Source of the DNA: Chloracidobacterium sp. | GTDB taxonomy: Bacteria; Acidobacteriota; Blastocatellia; Pyrinomonadales; Pyrinomonadaceae | Length of the DNA: 64,000 nucleotides | Direction: 5' to 3' | Assembly: GCA_016712045.1 (NCBI GenBank) | Contig: JADJRV010000013.1 | Span: 1 to 64,000 of the forward strand | Part shown: piece after piece, positions 37,219 to 45,404 of the stretch | Numbering within the stretch: position 1 is the stretch's first letter | Layout of the letters: every line of letters begins with the position of its first letter | Notes under the pieces: model-generated | The model's input: only the letters and a program-made list of their open reading frames with translations | Told to the model about the DNA's origin: nothing | Databases searched by the model: none | Program-made: the position numbers and the translations under genes

Positions 37219-38338
37219 TTAACCTATACTTTGTGTCTGAATCGAACTATCGGCTATGTGTCCCAAAGCCGCGACGAATTTATCAAAGTTCGCAAACCGC
37301 TTGTCCTGCGTAAATCCTTTTACATACCTCGCATAGATCTGTTGGGCGATGACGGCGATCTTGAATGTGCCAAAGACGTAGTAGAACAGGATGTTTGATA
37401 CGTCGCGGCCGGATGCTGCGGCGTACATTTCAACAAGCTCTTGGCGGGTAATATTTTCCATCAGGACACGCGGGTTAAAGGGCATATTCAATAGCTCGTC
37501 GCCGACCTCGCGTGACATCCAATAGCCTGAGTGTTGTTCCTAGGTCCATCAGTGGATCGCCGACCGTCACCATTTCCCAATCCAAGACAGCCGTTATCCT
37601 TGTGAGATCGTCGGGGCCGAGCATGACGTTGTCGAATTTATAATCGTTATGAACAAGCGATGCACCGAAATCGGACGGAATATTGTCATTGAGCCAACCG
37701 ATCGCCGTTTCGAGTGCGGAGTGGTCGTCGGTCTTCGCCGCGAAGTAGCGTTTTGTCCAGCCTTCGACCTGACGGCGGGCGTAGCCGTCGGGCCTGCCGA
37801 GGTCGCCGAGTCCGGCAGCATTGTAGTCAAGTGCGTGTAAGTCGGCGAGGTTTTGGATGAAGCTTTTGCAGACTTCTGTCCTATAGGCTTGAGAAGTTTC
37901 GAGGGAGCCCTTACTCACGTGCGGGGTTCTGGCCTCAGAGCTGGCCAGTGTTGCGGTAGGCCCGCAACCGCTGACACGGCCACGGATTATGAGGCCGTTG
38001 CGCCGTTCCATTAGGTAAAACTCAGAGCCGATGACTGATTCGTCATCGCAAAATAGTAAAGGCTTTGGGGCGGGTTTATACACGGCTGAGAGTTTTGAAA
38101 GGACCTTAAACTCACGGCCCATATCGTGGGCCGATTTGACGGTATTGCCAAACGGCGGGCGGCGGAGGACGTATTCGGCGTCGCCGATGCGAACGAGATA
38201 CGTCAGATTTGAACTGCCCGCAGGGAACTGCTCGACGATGATCTCGCCGCTCGCGGATGGCATTTGCCGGGCCAAATACCCGCTCAGACGCTCGATATCT
38301 AATTCCTCTCCGGCACGGACCGGTTTCGTTTCCTGCAT
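37219..38338 (-). CDS. APH/ACAD10-like phosphotransferase (one frameshift, one in-frame insertion)
   Basis: Aminoglycoside-phosphotransferase-fold kinase. Seen: 'FPAGSSNLTYLVRIGDAEYVLRRPP' (nucleotide loop and Lys-equivalent Arg), 'ASLVHNDYKFDNVML' (catalytic loop) and 'VLDWEMVTVGDPLMDLGTTL' (metal Asp). After 'LGTTL' a single extra base near 37535 shifts the frame; the rest, 'MSREVGDELLNMPFNPRVLM' on to 'GFTQDKRFANFDKFVAALG', lies in another frame to 37219. Such kinases are often linked with acyl-CoA dehydrogenases (ACAD10/11), and one diverges from this gene 39 bp away; that supports a role in hydroxy-acyl-CoA phosphorylation. Residues about 122-152 look like inserted repeat. Confidence 0.82.
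37884..37978. repeat. Probable repeat-derived in-frame insertion in the phosphotransferase gene
   Basis: The translated stretch 'RVSGCGPTATLASSEARTPH' and following residues to 'SQAY' sit where relatives have a short loop after 'ERRNGLIIRG'. The DNA contains nested small palindromes (TTGCGG/CCGCAA type, TTCTGGCC/GGCCAG). The composition is unlike the rest of the gene. Boundaries are approximate. Confidence 0.45.
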
Positions 38339-38340
38339 TT

Positions 38341-38372
38341 TGTGATTTCTGTGCTAATCTGTGGCTAAATTT
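38341..38372. repeat. 9-bp-unit repeat in divergent 39-bp spacer
   Basis: Contains TGTGATTTCTGTGC and TAATCTGTGGCTAAATTTA, nearly the same as the right end of the element at 1430-1449. It fills almost the whole gap between the two divergent start codons at 38338 and 38378, so it must overlap the promoters or the promoters lie elsewhere. Confidence 0.6.
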
Positions 38373-38377
38373 ACCCT

Positions 38378-39568
38378 ATGAACTTCGATTATTCAGCAAA
38401 AACAATTGAACTGCAAAAACAGCTCGCGGCGTTTATGGACGAGCATATTTATCCTAACGAAGCCGCTTTCACGGCCGAGATCGACGCGGGTGACCGTTGG
38501 CAGCCGAGCGAGTTGATCGAAGATCTAAAAGAAAAGGCAAAGTCCGCCGGATTGTGGAATCTGTTTTTGCCGTCCGAATCGGGCCTGACCAATCTCGAAT
38601 ATGCACCGCTCGCGGAGATAATGGGCCGCGTTGTTTGGGCAAGCGAGGTTTTTAATTGCTCGGCTCCCGACACCGGAAATATGGAGGTGCTGCATCTTTA
38701 CGGCACCGCCGAGCAACAGGAACAGTGGCTCACGCCTCTGCTCAACGGCGATATTCGTTCGTGCTTTTCGATGACCGAGCCCGATGTCGCGTCGTCCGAT
38801 GCGACGAATATTCAGGCCTCGATCGTATCCGACGGCGACGACTATGTCCTCAACGGCGAGAAATGGTGGTCGACCGGCGGAGGCGACGCCCGCTGTAAGC
38901 TTTCGATATTTATGGGCAAGACTGATGACACCGCGCCCAGGCATTTGCAGCAATCTATGATCCTCGTGCCGATGGACACGCCCGGCGTCATCGTCCAGCG
39001 TCAGGTTGACGTATTTGGTTACGACGACGCACCTAACGGTCATTCGCAGATCTCATTTATTAATGTCCGCGTACCAAAGGATAATCTGCTCCTTGGTGAG
39101 GGCCGCGGTTTTGAGATCGCACAGGGGCGTCTCGGTCCGGGCCGCGTTCATCATTGTATGCGGCTGATCGGTATTGCCGAGCGTTCGCTCGAACTAATGT
39201 GCTCGCGGGCAAAGTCACGCGTTGCATTTGGCAAGCCGGTTGCCGAACAAGGCGTCATTCGCCAGTGGATCGCCGAGGCTCGCCTAGCCATAGACCAAGC
39301 ACGTTTGCTAGTGCTCAAGACGGCATGGATGATGGACAGCGTAGGCAACAAAGCCGCCCGCCGCGAGATCGCTATGATCAAGGCACTCGTACCGCAAATG
39401 GCTCTGAAAGTGATCGACCGCTCGATACAGGTACACGGCGGCGGGGGCGTTTCACCGGATTTTCCGCTTGCACAGTATTGGATCTACGCCCGCACCCTTC
39501 GTCTGGCTGACGGCCCTGACGAAGTACATCTTGAATCGATCGCAAAAATGGAATTGAAAAAACCTTAA
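38378..39568 (+). CDS. Acyl-CoA dehydrogenase (ACAD11-like)
   Basis: FAD enzyme oxidising acyl-CoA to enoyl-CoA, 396 aa. The N-terminal helical domain begins 'DYSAKTIELQKQLAAFMDEH'. The mid-domain has 'CFSMTEPDVASSDATNIQ' and 'GEKWWSTGGGDARCKLSIFMG', where WWSTG is typical of the ACAD10/11 subgroup. The C-terminal domain has 'RVHHCMRLIGIAERSLELMC' and 'QVHGGGGVSPDFPLAQ'. The paired APH-like kinase gene, which is fused to the dehydrogenase in animal ACAD10/11, diverges from it. It probably takes part in degradation of 4-hydroxy or branched fatty acids. Confidence 0.92.
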   Translation: MNFDYSAKTIELQKQLAAFMDEHIYPNEAAFTAEIDAGDRWQPSELIEDLKEKAKSAGLWNLFLPSESGLTNLEYAPLAEIMGRVVWASEVFNCSAPDTGNMEVLHLYGTAEQQEQWLTPLLNGDIRSCFSMTEPDVASSDATNIQASIVSDGDDYVLNGEKWWSTGGGDARCKLSIFMGKTDDTAPRHLQQSMILVPMDTPGVIVQRQVDVFGYDDAPNGHSQISFINVRVPKDNLLLGEGRGFEIAQGRLGPGRVHHCMRLIGIAERSLELMCSRAKSRVAFGKPVAEQGVIRQWIAEARLAIDQARLLVLKTAWMMDSVGNKAARREIAMIKALVPQMALKVIDRSIQVHGGGGVSPDFPLAQYWIYARTLRLADGPDEVHLESIAKMELKKP

Positions 39569-39723
39569 TAAGCCAACTGAATGCATTAGTTAAAGGCTCG
39601 CAGATATCATTTATTGCGCTTGCCAGTTCAAGTTCCGCCACCAAATAAGGTCATTCTGACCGTAACGCTAGATCAACCTGCCCGATTTTCTTTCAATGTG
39701 AAGTTAAACAATGTAAAAAACTG

Positions 39724-39752
39724 TTGACAGACGTTGTGCATTACTGTAAATT
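39724..39752 (+). promoter_or_regulatory. Sigma70-like promoter for pil operon
   Basis: Perfect -35 TTGACA (39724-39729), 17-bp spacer, and -10 TAAATT (39747-39752, 4 of 6 matches). Confidence 0.45.
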
Positions 39753-39832
39753 TTATAGAGTAATGACCTTACAGGTCTTACACCTTTCGCCACCAAGCGG
39801 CAAAGTTTTCTTGAATGTAGTTAGGTTCCGCT

Positions 39833-39849
39833 GATCACGTCTCGTGATC
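39833..39849 (+). other. Hairpin in pil leader
   Basis: GATCACG (39833-39839) pairs with CGTGATC (39843-39849) around a 3-nt loop. No T run follows, so it is not a simple terminator. Confidence 0.4.
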
Positions 39850-40038
39850 GACACATCCGAAAAATGCGGGTTTTAGGCACATCTTATTAGTTGACCTGTC
39901 GAATGAATAGTCCCAACTTTCCGATCTATTACTGAGTGGCAAAAACCTTCATAAATCAGAACACGCATCTTCGGATGGGAACTCAAGAAAACTTTTAGTC
40001 CAAAAAAAGATATTGCAGCCAATAGGAGCAAACAGAAA

Positions 40039-41088
40039 ATGTTCGGTAAAAAGAAAAGTGTAGCCGGTCTAGACATCGGATCCAGTTCGATAAAGATGGT
40101 TGAGCTTGAGGGCAAGCTTAATAATCTCAATCTGGTGAGCTTAGGCTTTGAAAATCTGCCGGGTGACACGATCATCGACGGCCAGATCATGGAGCTCAAT
40201 GTTGTTTCGGACGTGATCCAGAGCGTCTGTACAAATCATCAGGTCAACGCGACCAACGTCGTAACCGGCGTGAGCGGACATTCGGTGATCTTAAAGAACA
40301 TCGTTCTGCCGGCGATGAGCAAAGATGAGCTCGAAGAGTCGATAGACTGGCACGCTGAGGAACACATCCCATACGATCTCGCCGATGTCAGCCTTGATTA
40401 TCAGGTGACTGCCGAGACCGAAGATTCAACCAACATATTGATCGCTGCTTGCAAACGCGAGCGCATCGACAATATCAAACAGGCCATCCAGCTTGCCGGT
40501 AAGACACCCGTCGTTATCGACGTCGATACATTTGCCCTGCAAAATTGCTACGAGGTGAACTATAACCCGACCGAGGATGACGTCGTCACGCTGCTCAATA
40601 TCGGAGCCTCGACGATGAACGTCAATATCGTCAAGGGTACGCGTTCGCTCTTTACCCGCGACATCACCGTCGGCGGCAGCCAGTTTACCGACGTATTGCA
40701 GCGAAGCCTGGGGCTGAACTTTCAGCAGGCCGAGGCCGTCAAACGCGGCGTCGCCGAAGCAGTCGAGGGCGTCGAAGAAAAATCTATCGAGCCTCTGATG
40801 AATAACGTCACCGAGATCGTCGCGATGGAGATACAGAAAACATTTGATTTTTATCGTGCGACGACCGAGGACAACGAGACCGTCGTTCAAAAGATCCTCA
40901 TCTCGGGCGGCGGTTCTAAGCTTGCCGGACTTTCGCAGGAGCTCAGCACACGGCTCGAATTGCCGGTCGAGGTTCTCGATCCGTTCCGCAACATAAATGT
41001 TGATACCAAAAAATTCGACCCCGATTATCTCAGCGAGATCGTGCCCGAAATGGCCGTAGCCGTCGGATTAGCTATCAGGGGAGTGTAA
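40039..41088 (+). CDS. pilM: Type IV pilus assembly protein PilM
   Basis: Actin-like cytoplasmic ATPase of the type IV pilus alignment complex, 349 aa. The FtsA/PilM phosphate-1 motif is 'AGLDIGSSSIKMVELEG'. Later motifs are 'VTLLNIGASTMNVNIVKG' and 'ILISGGGSKLAGLSQEL' (phosphate 2 and adenosine). It binds the N-terminus of PilN, encoded 9 bp downstream. First gene of a pilMNOPQ operon. Confidence 0.95.
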   Translation: MFGKKKSVAGLDIGSSSIKMVELEGKLNNLNLVSLGFENLPGDTIIDGQIMELNVVSDVIQSVCTNHQVNATNVVTGVSGHSVILKNIVLPAMSKDELEESIDWHAEEHIPYDLADVSLDYQVTAETEDSTNILIAACKRERIDNIKQAIQLAGKTPVVIDVDTFALQNCYEVNYNPTEDDVVTLLNIGASTMNVNIVKGTRSLFTRDITVGGSQFTDVLQRSLGLNFQQAEAVKRGVAEAVEGVEEKSIEPLMNNVTEIVAMEIQKTFDFYRATTEDNETVVQKILISGGGSKLAGLSQELSTRLELPVEVLDPFRNINVDTKKFDPDYLSEIVPEMAVAVGLAIRGV

Positions 41089-41097
41089 TAAAAAAAG

Positions 41098-41813
41098 ATG
41101 ATCAAGATCAATCTACTCAATTCGGTTACAGAAAGACAGGGCGGTGCAGTCGTCGCCGTCGACCGCAAGATCTCAAGCGCTAAATCGCGGATGATCCTGA
41201 TGTCGGTCGTCGTATCGGTAATGCTCGCAGCGGTCATTGGATGGGATGTCATCAGTACATCCATGGCAAAGACCGAGGCCGAACGTCAACTCGACGAGCA
41301 AAAACAGATCGCTGCCGAACTTGAGGTCGTCATGAACGAGCAGAAAGAACTCGAGGCAAAGATCGCAAATATCGATACCAGAATCGAGTCGATCAAACGG
41401 CTCCGATCGTCACAGGCCGGCCCGAGTGCGGTGCTCGATGCGATGCGCGAACGCATCGCGATGGTTCCGGGCCTTTACATCGAAAATATCGAGCAGACCG
41501 GCGACAGTATTGTGCTGAAAGGAAATTCGCCGGACGAGGCACAGGTGACCCAGTTTGGCCGCAGCCTGGAATTCTCAAACGGCTTGTTCTCGAATCTGAG
41601 TATCGAGACAACACGTGCCGACGTTCAGAATCAGAATGCTCCGCAAAAAGTAAACGCTGAGGGCGAGGCTCCTAAGCTTTCGATCGTCAACTTTACCATC
41701 CGTTGTGCTTACACGCCGTCTAAGGCTCCGAACGCAGATAATGGTAACCCTACGACAGCGTCAGCACCAGCCCCGGAACCCCTGCCCAGCCAGTTCAGGT
41801 CGCGAAAAACTGA
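41098..41813 (+). CDS. pilN: Type IV pilus assembly protein PilN (3' frameshift)
   Basis: Inner-membrane alignment protein, about 238 aa. It begins with the conserved PilM-binding motif IKINLLN, then a single transmembrane segment (ILMSVVVSVMLAAVIGWDVI), a coiled coil (residues about 60-95) and a periplasmic fold. As read, the frame runs on to 42006 over most of the first quarter of pilO. Adding one C to the C4 run near 41780 gives 'PAQPVQVAKN' and a stop at 41811-41813, 35 bp before pilO, which is the expected ending. Confidence 0.88.
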
Positions 41814-41848
41814 TCGATCGACCAATAGCCAAATAGAAGGAAACGAAA

Positions 41849-42505
41849 ATGTTAGAGAAAATCAAAAATCTAAAGTGGCACTTTCACCTGATGATGCTTG
41901 TCGGCCTGGCCGCACTCATCTACGGCGGCGTCTGGTATTTCTACACCAGCGAACTGCGAGCAGAGGTCACAGCCATCAACGACCAAGTATCGCAACTGCA
42001 GGCTAAGAATGAGACGGCACGCGTTGCAACGCAGCGTATCAACGAGTTTCGTGCACTTTTTGCCAGCAAATCGGCCGAGTATGACGAGCTAAAGGTCCTC
42101 TTGCCCGAACAGCGTGAGATCACCAACGTGCTTCAGGGGCTACAGGACACAGCCAACAGCAGCCGTCTGATTGTGATGCGGTTTAGCCCGCGTGACGATA
42201 CGACGCAGGACTCGATCATGGCCAAGCCGGTCGAGGTCGAGGTTGACAGCAACTTTACCAACCTTCGTGCGTTCTTCGACGCGATGGCAAAACTGCCGCG
42301 TATCGTATCGATCACAGATTTCAAACTCAATCAGCTTGATAAACAGACCGATACAAAGACGCTGCATGCACAATTTGTGTTGACCGCGTTCTATGCCGTC
42401 CCCGCCGATGCGAATGCCAAACCGGCAGTTCCGGGGCCAGCCGCAGTTCCTGGAGCAGCACCTGCACCCGGCCAGCCAGCCGCACCAGCACCTGTCTCCA
42501 AATAA
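41849..42505 (+). CDS. pilO: Type IV pilus assembly protein PilO
   Basis: Partner of PilN, 218 aa. It has one transmembrane helix (LMMLVGLAALIYGGVWYFYT), a coiled coil to about residue 90, the PilO ferredoxin-like core ('LLPEQREITNVLQGLQD', 'DSNFTNLRAFFDAMAKLPRI', 'KTLHAQFVLTAF'), and an Ala/Pro-rich tail. The gene has a good GGAAACG leader; its N-terminal part overlaps the unshifted frame of pilN. Confidence 0.92.
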   Translation: MLEKIKNLKWHFHLMMLVGLAALIYGGVWYFYTSELRAEVTAINDQVSQLQAKNETARVATQRINEFRALFASKSAEYDELKVLLPEQREITNVLQGLQDTANSSRLIVMRFSPRDDTTQDSIMAKPVEVEVDSNFTNLRAFFDAMAKLPRIVSITDFKLNQLDKQTDTKTLHAQFVLTAFYAVPADANAKPAVPGPAAVPGAAPAPGQPAAPAPVSK

Positions 42506-42537
42506 CCCACCGATAAATGATTTACGAGAGAAAAGCC

Positions 42538-43290
42538 ATGATCAACACATCGAAAATACTTCGAAATATCAGTGTAGGAGCCGCGGCCGCGGGCCTGCTA
42601 CTATTCTGCGGCTTGTTTGCACAGGTAAACGCCCAGCGTGATCCGTTTGCCAAGCCAAGCTATAAAAAAGAAAAAAAGCAGGTCCCTGTTGGCACTAAGG
42701 CCGTAAAAACGGGTCCGTCAACATCGCTCATGAGCTACGCTCCGCCGGCGATCGAGGCTCGCATTGAGTATTACAAACGCCTGCGCGAAACTGCCGCCGC
42801 CAACGGCTCGGCGATACCCAAGGTGACCAGCGTGCTGACGCTCAACGAGATGGCCGTGACCGGCATCTTCAAAACCCCGCGTGGTTATGCCGCGATGGTC
42901 GAAGCAACGCCGATCAAGCTCTCTTATACGATATATCCCGGTGAAAAATTCTTTGACGGACAGCTCGTCGCGGTCGAAGAGAACCGCCTAGTTTTCCGCA
43001 AGGTGACCAAGACCGGCGAAGGAAAGTTTGTCGCATCAGTCGAGAACAAGCCTTTGAAACAGTATTCGATGAAAGCTCAGGTCGAGGGCACGGCTCCGGC
43101 CCAGGAGCGTCCGGCCGAGGTCGCCAGCAGCCAGCCCGTCGCCGCACCTGACAAAGCTATAAAGCCAACGTCAAACCCGTTTCTCTCGCCGCTTGACGAG
43201 ATGAACAATCAGCCGGTCAAAACCGAAACTGATAAACCAAAAAAAGGTACTAAAAAGCCAGTCAAAGTCGCGAAGAACGACGGACAGTAA
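42538..43290 (+). CDS. pilP: Pilus assembly protein PilP-like
   Basis: About 250 aa from ATG 42538, which has GAGAG upstream; an in-frame ATG at 42517 is less likely. The hydrophobic N-terminal signal 'GAAAAGLLLFCGLFAQVNA' is followed by RDPFAKP, the PilP hallmark. The core has 'LNEMAVTGIFKTPRGYAAMV', a beta-sandwich pattern. PilP usually links PilNO to the secretin. The C-terminal Lys/Pro/Thr-rich tail is longer than in the classical Pseudomonas lipoprotein, and no lipobox cysteine is obvious at the end of the signal. Confidence 0.82.
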   Translation: MINTSKILRNISVGAAAAGLLLFCGLFAQVNAQRDPFAKPSYKKEKKQVPVGTKAVKTGPSTSLMSYAPPAIEARIEYYKRLRETAAANGSAIPKVTSVLTLNEMAVTGIFKTPRGYAAMVEATPIKLSYTIYPGEKFFDGQLVAVEENRLVFRKVTKTGEGKFVASVENKPLKQYSMKAQVEGTAPAQERPAEVASSQPVAAPDKAIKPTSNPFLSPLDEMNNQPVKTETDKPKKGTKKPVKVAKNDGQ

Positions 43291-43355
43291 AAAAGTTCTG
43301 ACCTGATCCGACCCTCAATTAAAAGGGAAACGATCGATTTAGTTACGGAGGAAAC

Positions 43356-45008
43356 ATGAATTCACTGATCAAATTAAGCGGAGCGGCTAAAAAAGCCATC
43401 ATCGCGTTGGCTATCGTGAGCACCCTTGCTCTAACAGCCGTCGCGCAAAAGGTCGAGCCGCAATCGCAAGGTAAAATGTACGGCGAGCCGGGTTTTCGCG
43501 GCGAACCGATCAATCTCAACGTCGTCAATGCCGACATTCGCGACATCCTGTCATACATCACCGACCAGTACGGTATCAATTTTGTGATCGACAAATCGGT
43601 CAAAGAAATACCGGTCACGGTCAAGGTCAATGATGTTCCCTGGAACATCGCACTTGACGCGGTGCTGCAGGCTCAGGAACTCGGCGTGCAGGTCAATGGA
43701 AACATTCTGCGTATTGCCGACAACAAGATACTGGCAGCCGAAGGCGAGCTGTATAACGCCAGGATGAACAATCAGCTCGACACGTCACCGCTGTATACCG
43801 AGTTGATCCGTCTGAACTACGCAACAGCATCTGGCGGTTCGTCACCGAGCGGCCCAAGCGCCGGAACTGACAGTAGCTCTTCTTCGAGTTCGTCGGCGTC
43901 ATCAGGCGGCGGCGGAGCTTCAGGGTTGCTCCCGATCATCAAGCGCCGGCTTTCGCGTCGCGGTTCGATCGAGACCGATCCGCGCAGCAACTCACTGATC
44001 ATCACTGACGTTGCATCGAACATCGCAGCGATCAAACAGCTTATTTCGATCCTTGACCAGCCTGAACCGCAGGTCGAGATCGAAGCACGCATCGTCGTCG
44101 CGTCGAGAAACTTTAGCCGAGACATCGGCGTCCAACTCGGAGCGATCTTTACAGGTCCCCGCGGCAGCGGCGGAGTTGGCGGAACAATGCCGGGAGCTAC
44201 ATCTGCCATAACACCTTCTCCCGGAACTCCGACGCCCAGCATCAGTAACGATCTTGTCTCAAAGATCGCAAATTCAGCGATCGGCCTAACCACAGGGATA
44301 TTTGGAACGGCACAGATCAGCGCCATGATCACCGCCGGTGAGCAGAAGGGACAGGCAAAGGTCATCGCGACCCCGCGTGTGACGGCCCTCAATAACCGTC
44401 CCGCCGAGATCAAGAGCGCGACCAAGATCCCTGTAACGACGATCCAGCCCGGATCAGCCGCAGGTGGTGCAGTTATAGCAACGACGACCTATGTCGACGT
44501 GCCGCTCAAACTTTCGATCACCCCGCAGATCACCGATCAGGGAACGGTCATACTCAAAGTAACTGCCGAAAACAGCTCGACAGCGTCAGTCGTCGGCGGA
44601 GCAAATCCGGCGATCAATACTCAGAGTATGATGACCGAGGTCGTTGTGCCCGATGGCGGAACGACGGTCGTCGGCGGAGTTCTGTTTGACGACGAACGTG
44701 AAAGCCAGGACCGCACACCGGGCCTCGCTAGCATCCCTCTGCTTGGTAACCTGTTCAAGCGTAAGGGCGTTCAGCGTAATACCAACGAGATCCTGTTTTT
44801 CATCACGCCGCGTATCACGCGTCCTGATTACAACGCAGGCAATCAAAACGGTGTTGCACCGCGTCCGGCGACGATACTCCAGCCGGTGCCGATGGGCAAT
44901 CCTCCTTCAAACTCACAGCCGGTCGTCGAAAATGCGTCACCCGTCGTATTTCAAACCCCGGGCGTAGTAAAACCGGAACCATCCGCCACCCAGCCGATTA
45001 AGCCGTAA
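43356..45008 (+). CDS. pilQ: Type IV pilus secretin PilQ (short form)
   Basis: Outer-membrane secretin, 550 aa. It has a signal peptide (LAIVSTLALTAVAQ), an STN/N0-like domain ('INLNVVNADIRDILSYITDQ'), an N1 domain ('NSLIITDVASNIAAIKQLI'), and the secretin core ('VEIEARIVVASRNFSRDIGV' to 'LFKRKGVQRNTNEILFFITP'). A Ser/Gly-rich low-complexity stretch (about residues 166-185) interrupts the N-domain linker. Typical PilQ has AMIN domains and over 650 residues; none is seen here. Followed by a strong terminator. Confidence 0.93.
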   Translation: MNSLIKLSGAAKKAIIALAIVSTLALTAVAQKVEPQSQGKMYGEPGFRGEPINLNVVNADIRDILSYITDQYGINFVIDKSVKEIPVTVKVNDVPWNIALDAVLQAQELGVQVNGNILRIADNKILAAEGELYNARMNNQLDTSPLYTELIRLNYATASGGSSPSGPSAGTDSSSSSSSSASSGGGGASGLLPIIKRRLSRRGSIETDPRSNSLIITDVASNIAAIKQLISILDQPEPQVEIEARIVVASRNFSRDIGVQLGAIFTGPRGSGGVGGTMPGATSAITPSPGTPTPSISNDLVSKIANSAIGLTTGIFGTAQISAMITAGEQKGQAKVIATPRVTALNNRPAEIKSATKIPVTTIQPGSAAGGAVIATTTYVDVPLKLSITPQITDQGTVILKVTAENSSTASVVGGANPAINTQSMMTEVVVPDGGTTVVGGVLFDDERESQDRTPGLASIPLLGNLFKRKGVQRNTNEILFFITPRITRPDYNAGNQNGVAPRPATILQPVPMGNPPSNSQPVVENASPVVFQTPGVVKPEPSATQPIKP

Positions 45009-45038
45009 GGCCTGTTCGTATAGTTAATGTTTCTCCGT

Positions 45039-45073
45039 AAAAAGGCTGTCTGGGATCCCAGGCAGCCTTTTTT
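45039..45073 (+). terminator. Rho-independent terminator of the pil operon
   Basis: AAAAAGGCTG, then CTGGGATCCCAG, then CAGCCTTTTTT form a long GC-rich stem with a T run. It lies 31 bp after the pilQ stop. Confidence 0.9.
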
Positions 45074-45139
45074 GTATGCACGTTTTCTTGGTCCGGTCCG
45101 GACCAGGTGGACCAAGGTGGACCAAATTCGCTGTATCCT

Positions 45140-45366
45140 GTCGCCAACGGCGACTGGGTTTGAACCGTCGGAGACGGTGAAATATTTGTAGCCCACATCG
45201 CGAGATGTGGGTAAGGTGCCCGAACGATGCACCCGAACCGTCGGAGACGGTGGTATAACAATTAACGCCGGATATTATGCCGCCGTTTCCAACGGCTCTA
45301 TTATTTGGTAAATCCTTTCCCACATCTTGCGATGTGGGCTACAAATATACCGTCTGCTCCGCAGAC
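45140..45366. repeat. Cluster of REP-like palindromes in inverted orientation
   Basis: Several hairpins: TCGCC/GGCGA near 45141-45153, ACCGTC-GGA-GACGGT at 45164-45178 and again near 45238-45252, CCCACATC-GATGTGGG at about 45192-45211 and about 45319-45338, and GTCTGC/GCAGAC near 45352-45366. The copy around 45180-45212 (ATATTTGTAGCCCACATC) is repeated in reverse orientation at 45319-45350, the geometry of REPINs mobilised by REP-associated transposases. No transposase gene is in the window. Confidence 0.7.
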
Positions 45367-45367
45367 T

Positions 45368-45404
45368 AAAAAAGGCTTCGCATATCGCGAAGCCTTTTTC
45401 TTTT
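45368..45404. terminator. Bidirectional terminator
   Basis: An 11-bp perfect stem (AAAGGCTTCGC with GCGAAGCCTTT) has a 5-nt loop, A run on the left and T run on the right. It serves the minus-strand FG-GAP gene and backs up the pil operon terminator. Confidence 0.88.

Larger units (their letters stand above)
39569..40038 (+). promoter_or_regulatory. 470-bp upstream region and leader of the pil operon
   Basis: No open frame worth keeping. It holds a sigma70-like promoter (39724-39752), small hairpins at 39765-39777 and 39833-39849, and then about 190 bp without clear features before pilM. If transcription starts near 39760 the 5' leader is roughly 280 nt, long enough for a structured RNA. Confidence 0.4.

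Noticed and set aside
39780..39850. c-di-GMP riboswitch upstream of pilM
   Set aside because: The conserved 5' half and GNRA tetraloop pattern are missing; kept only as a low-level finding to test.
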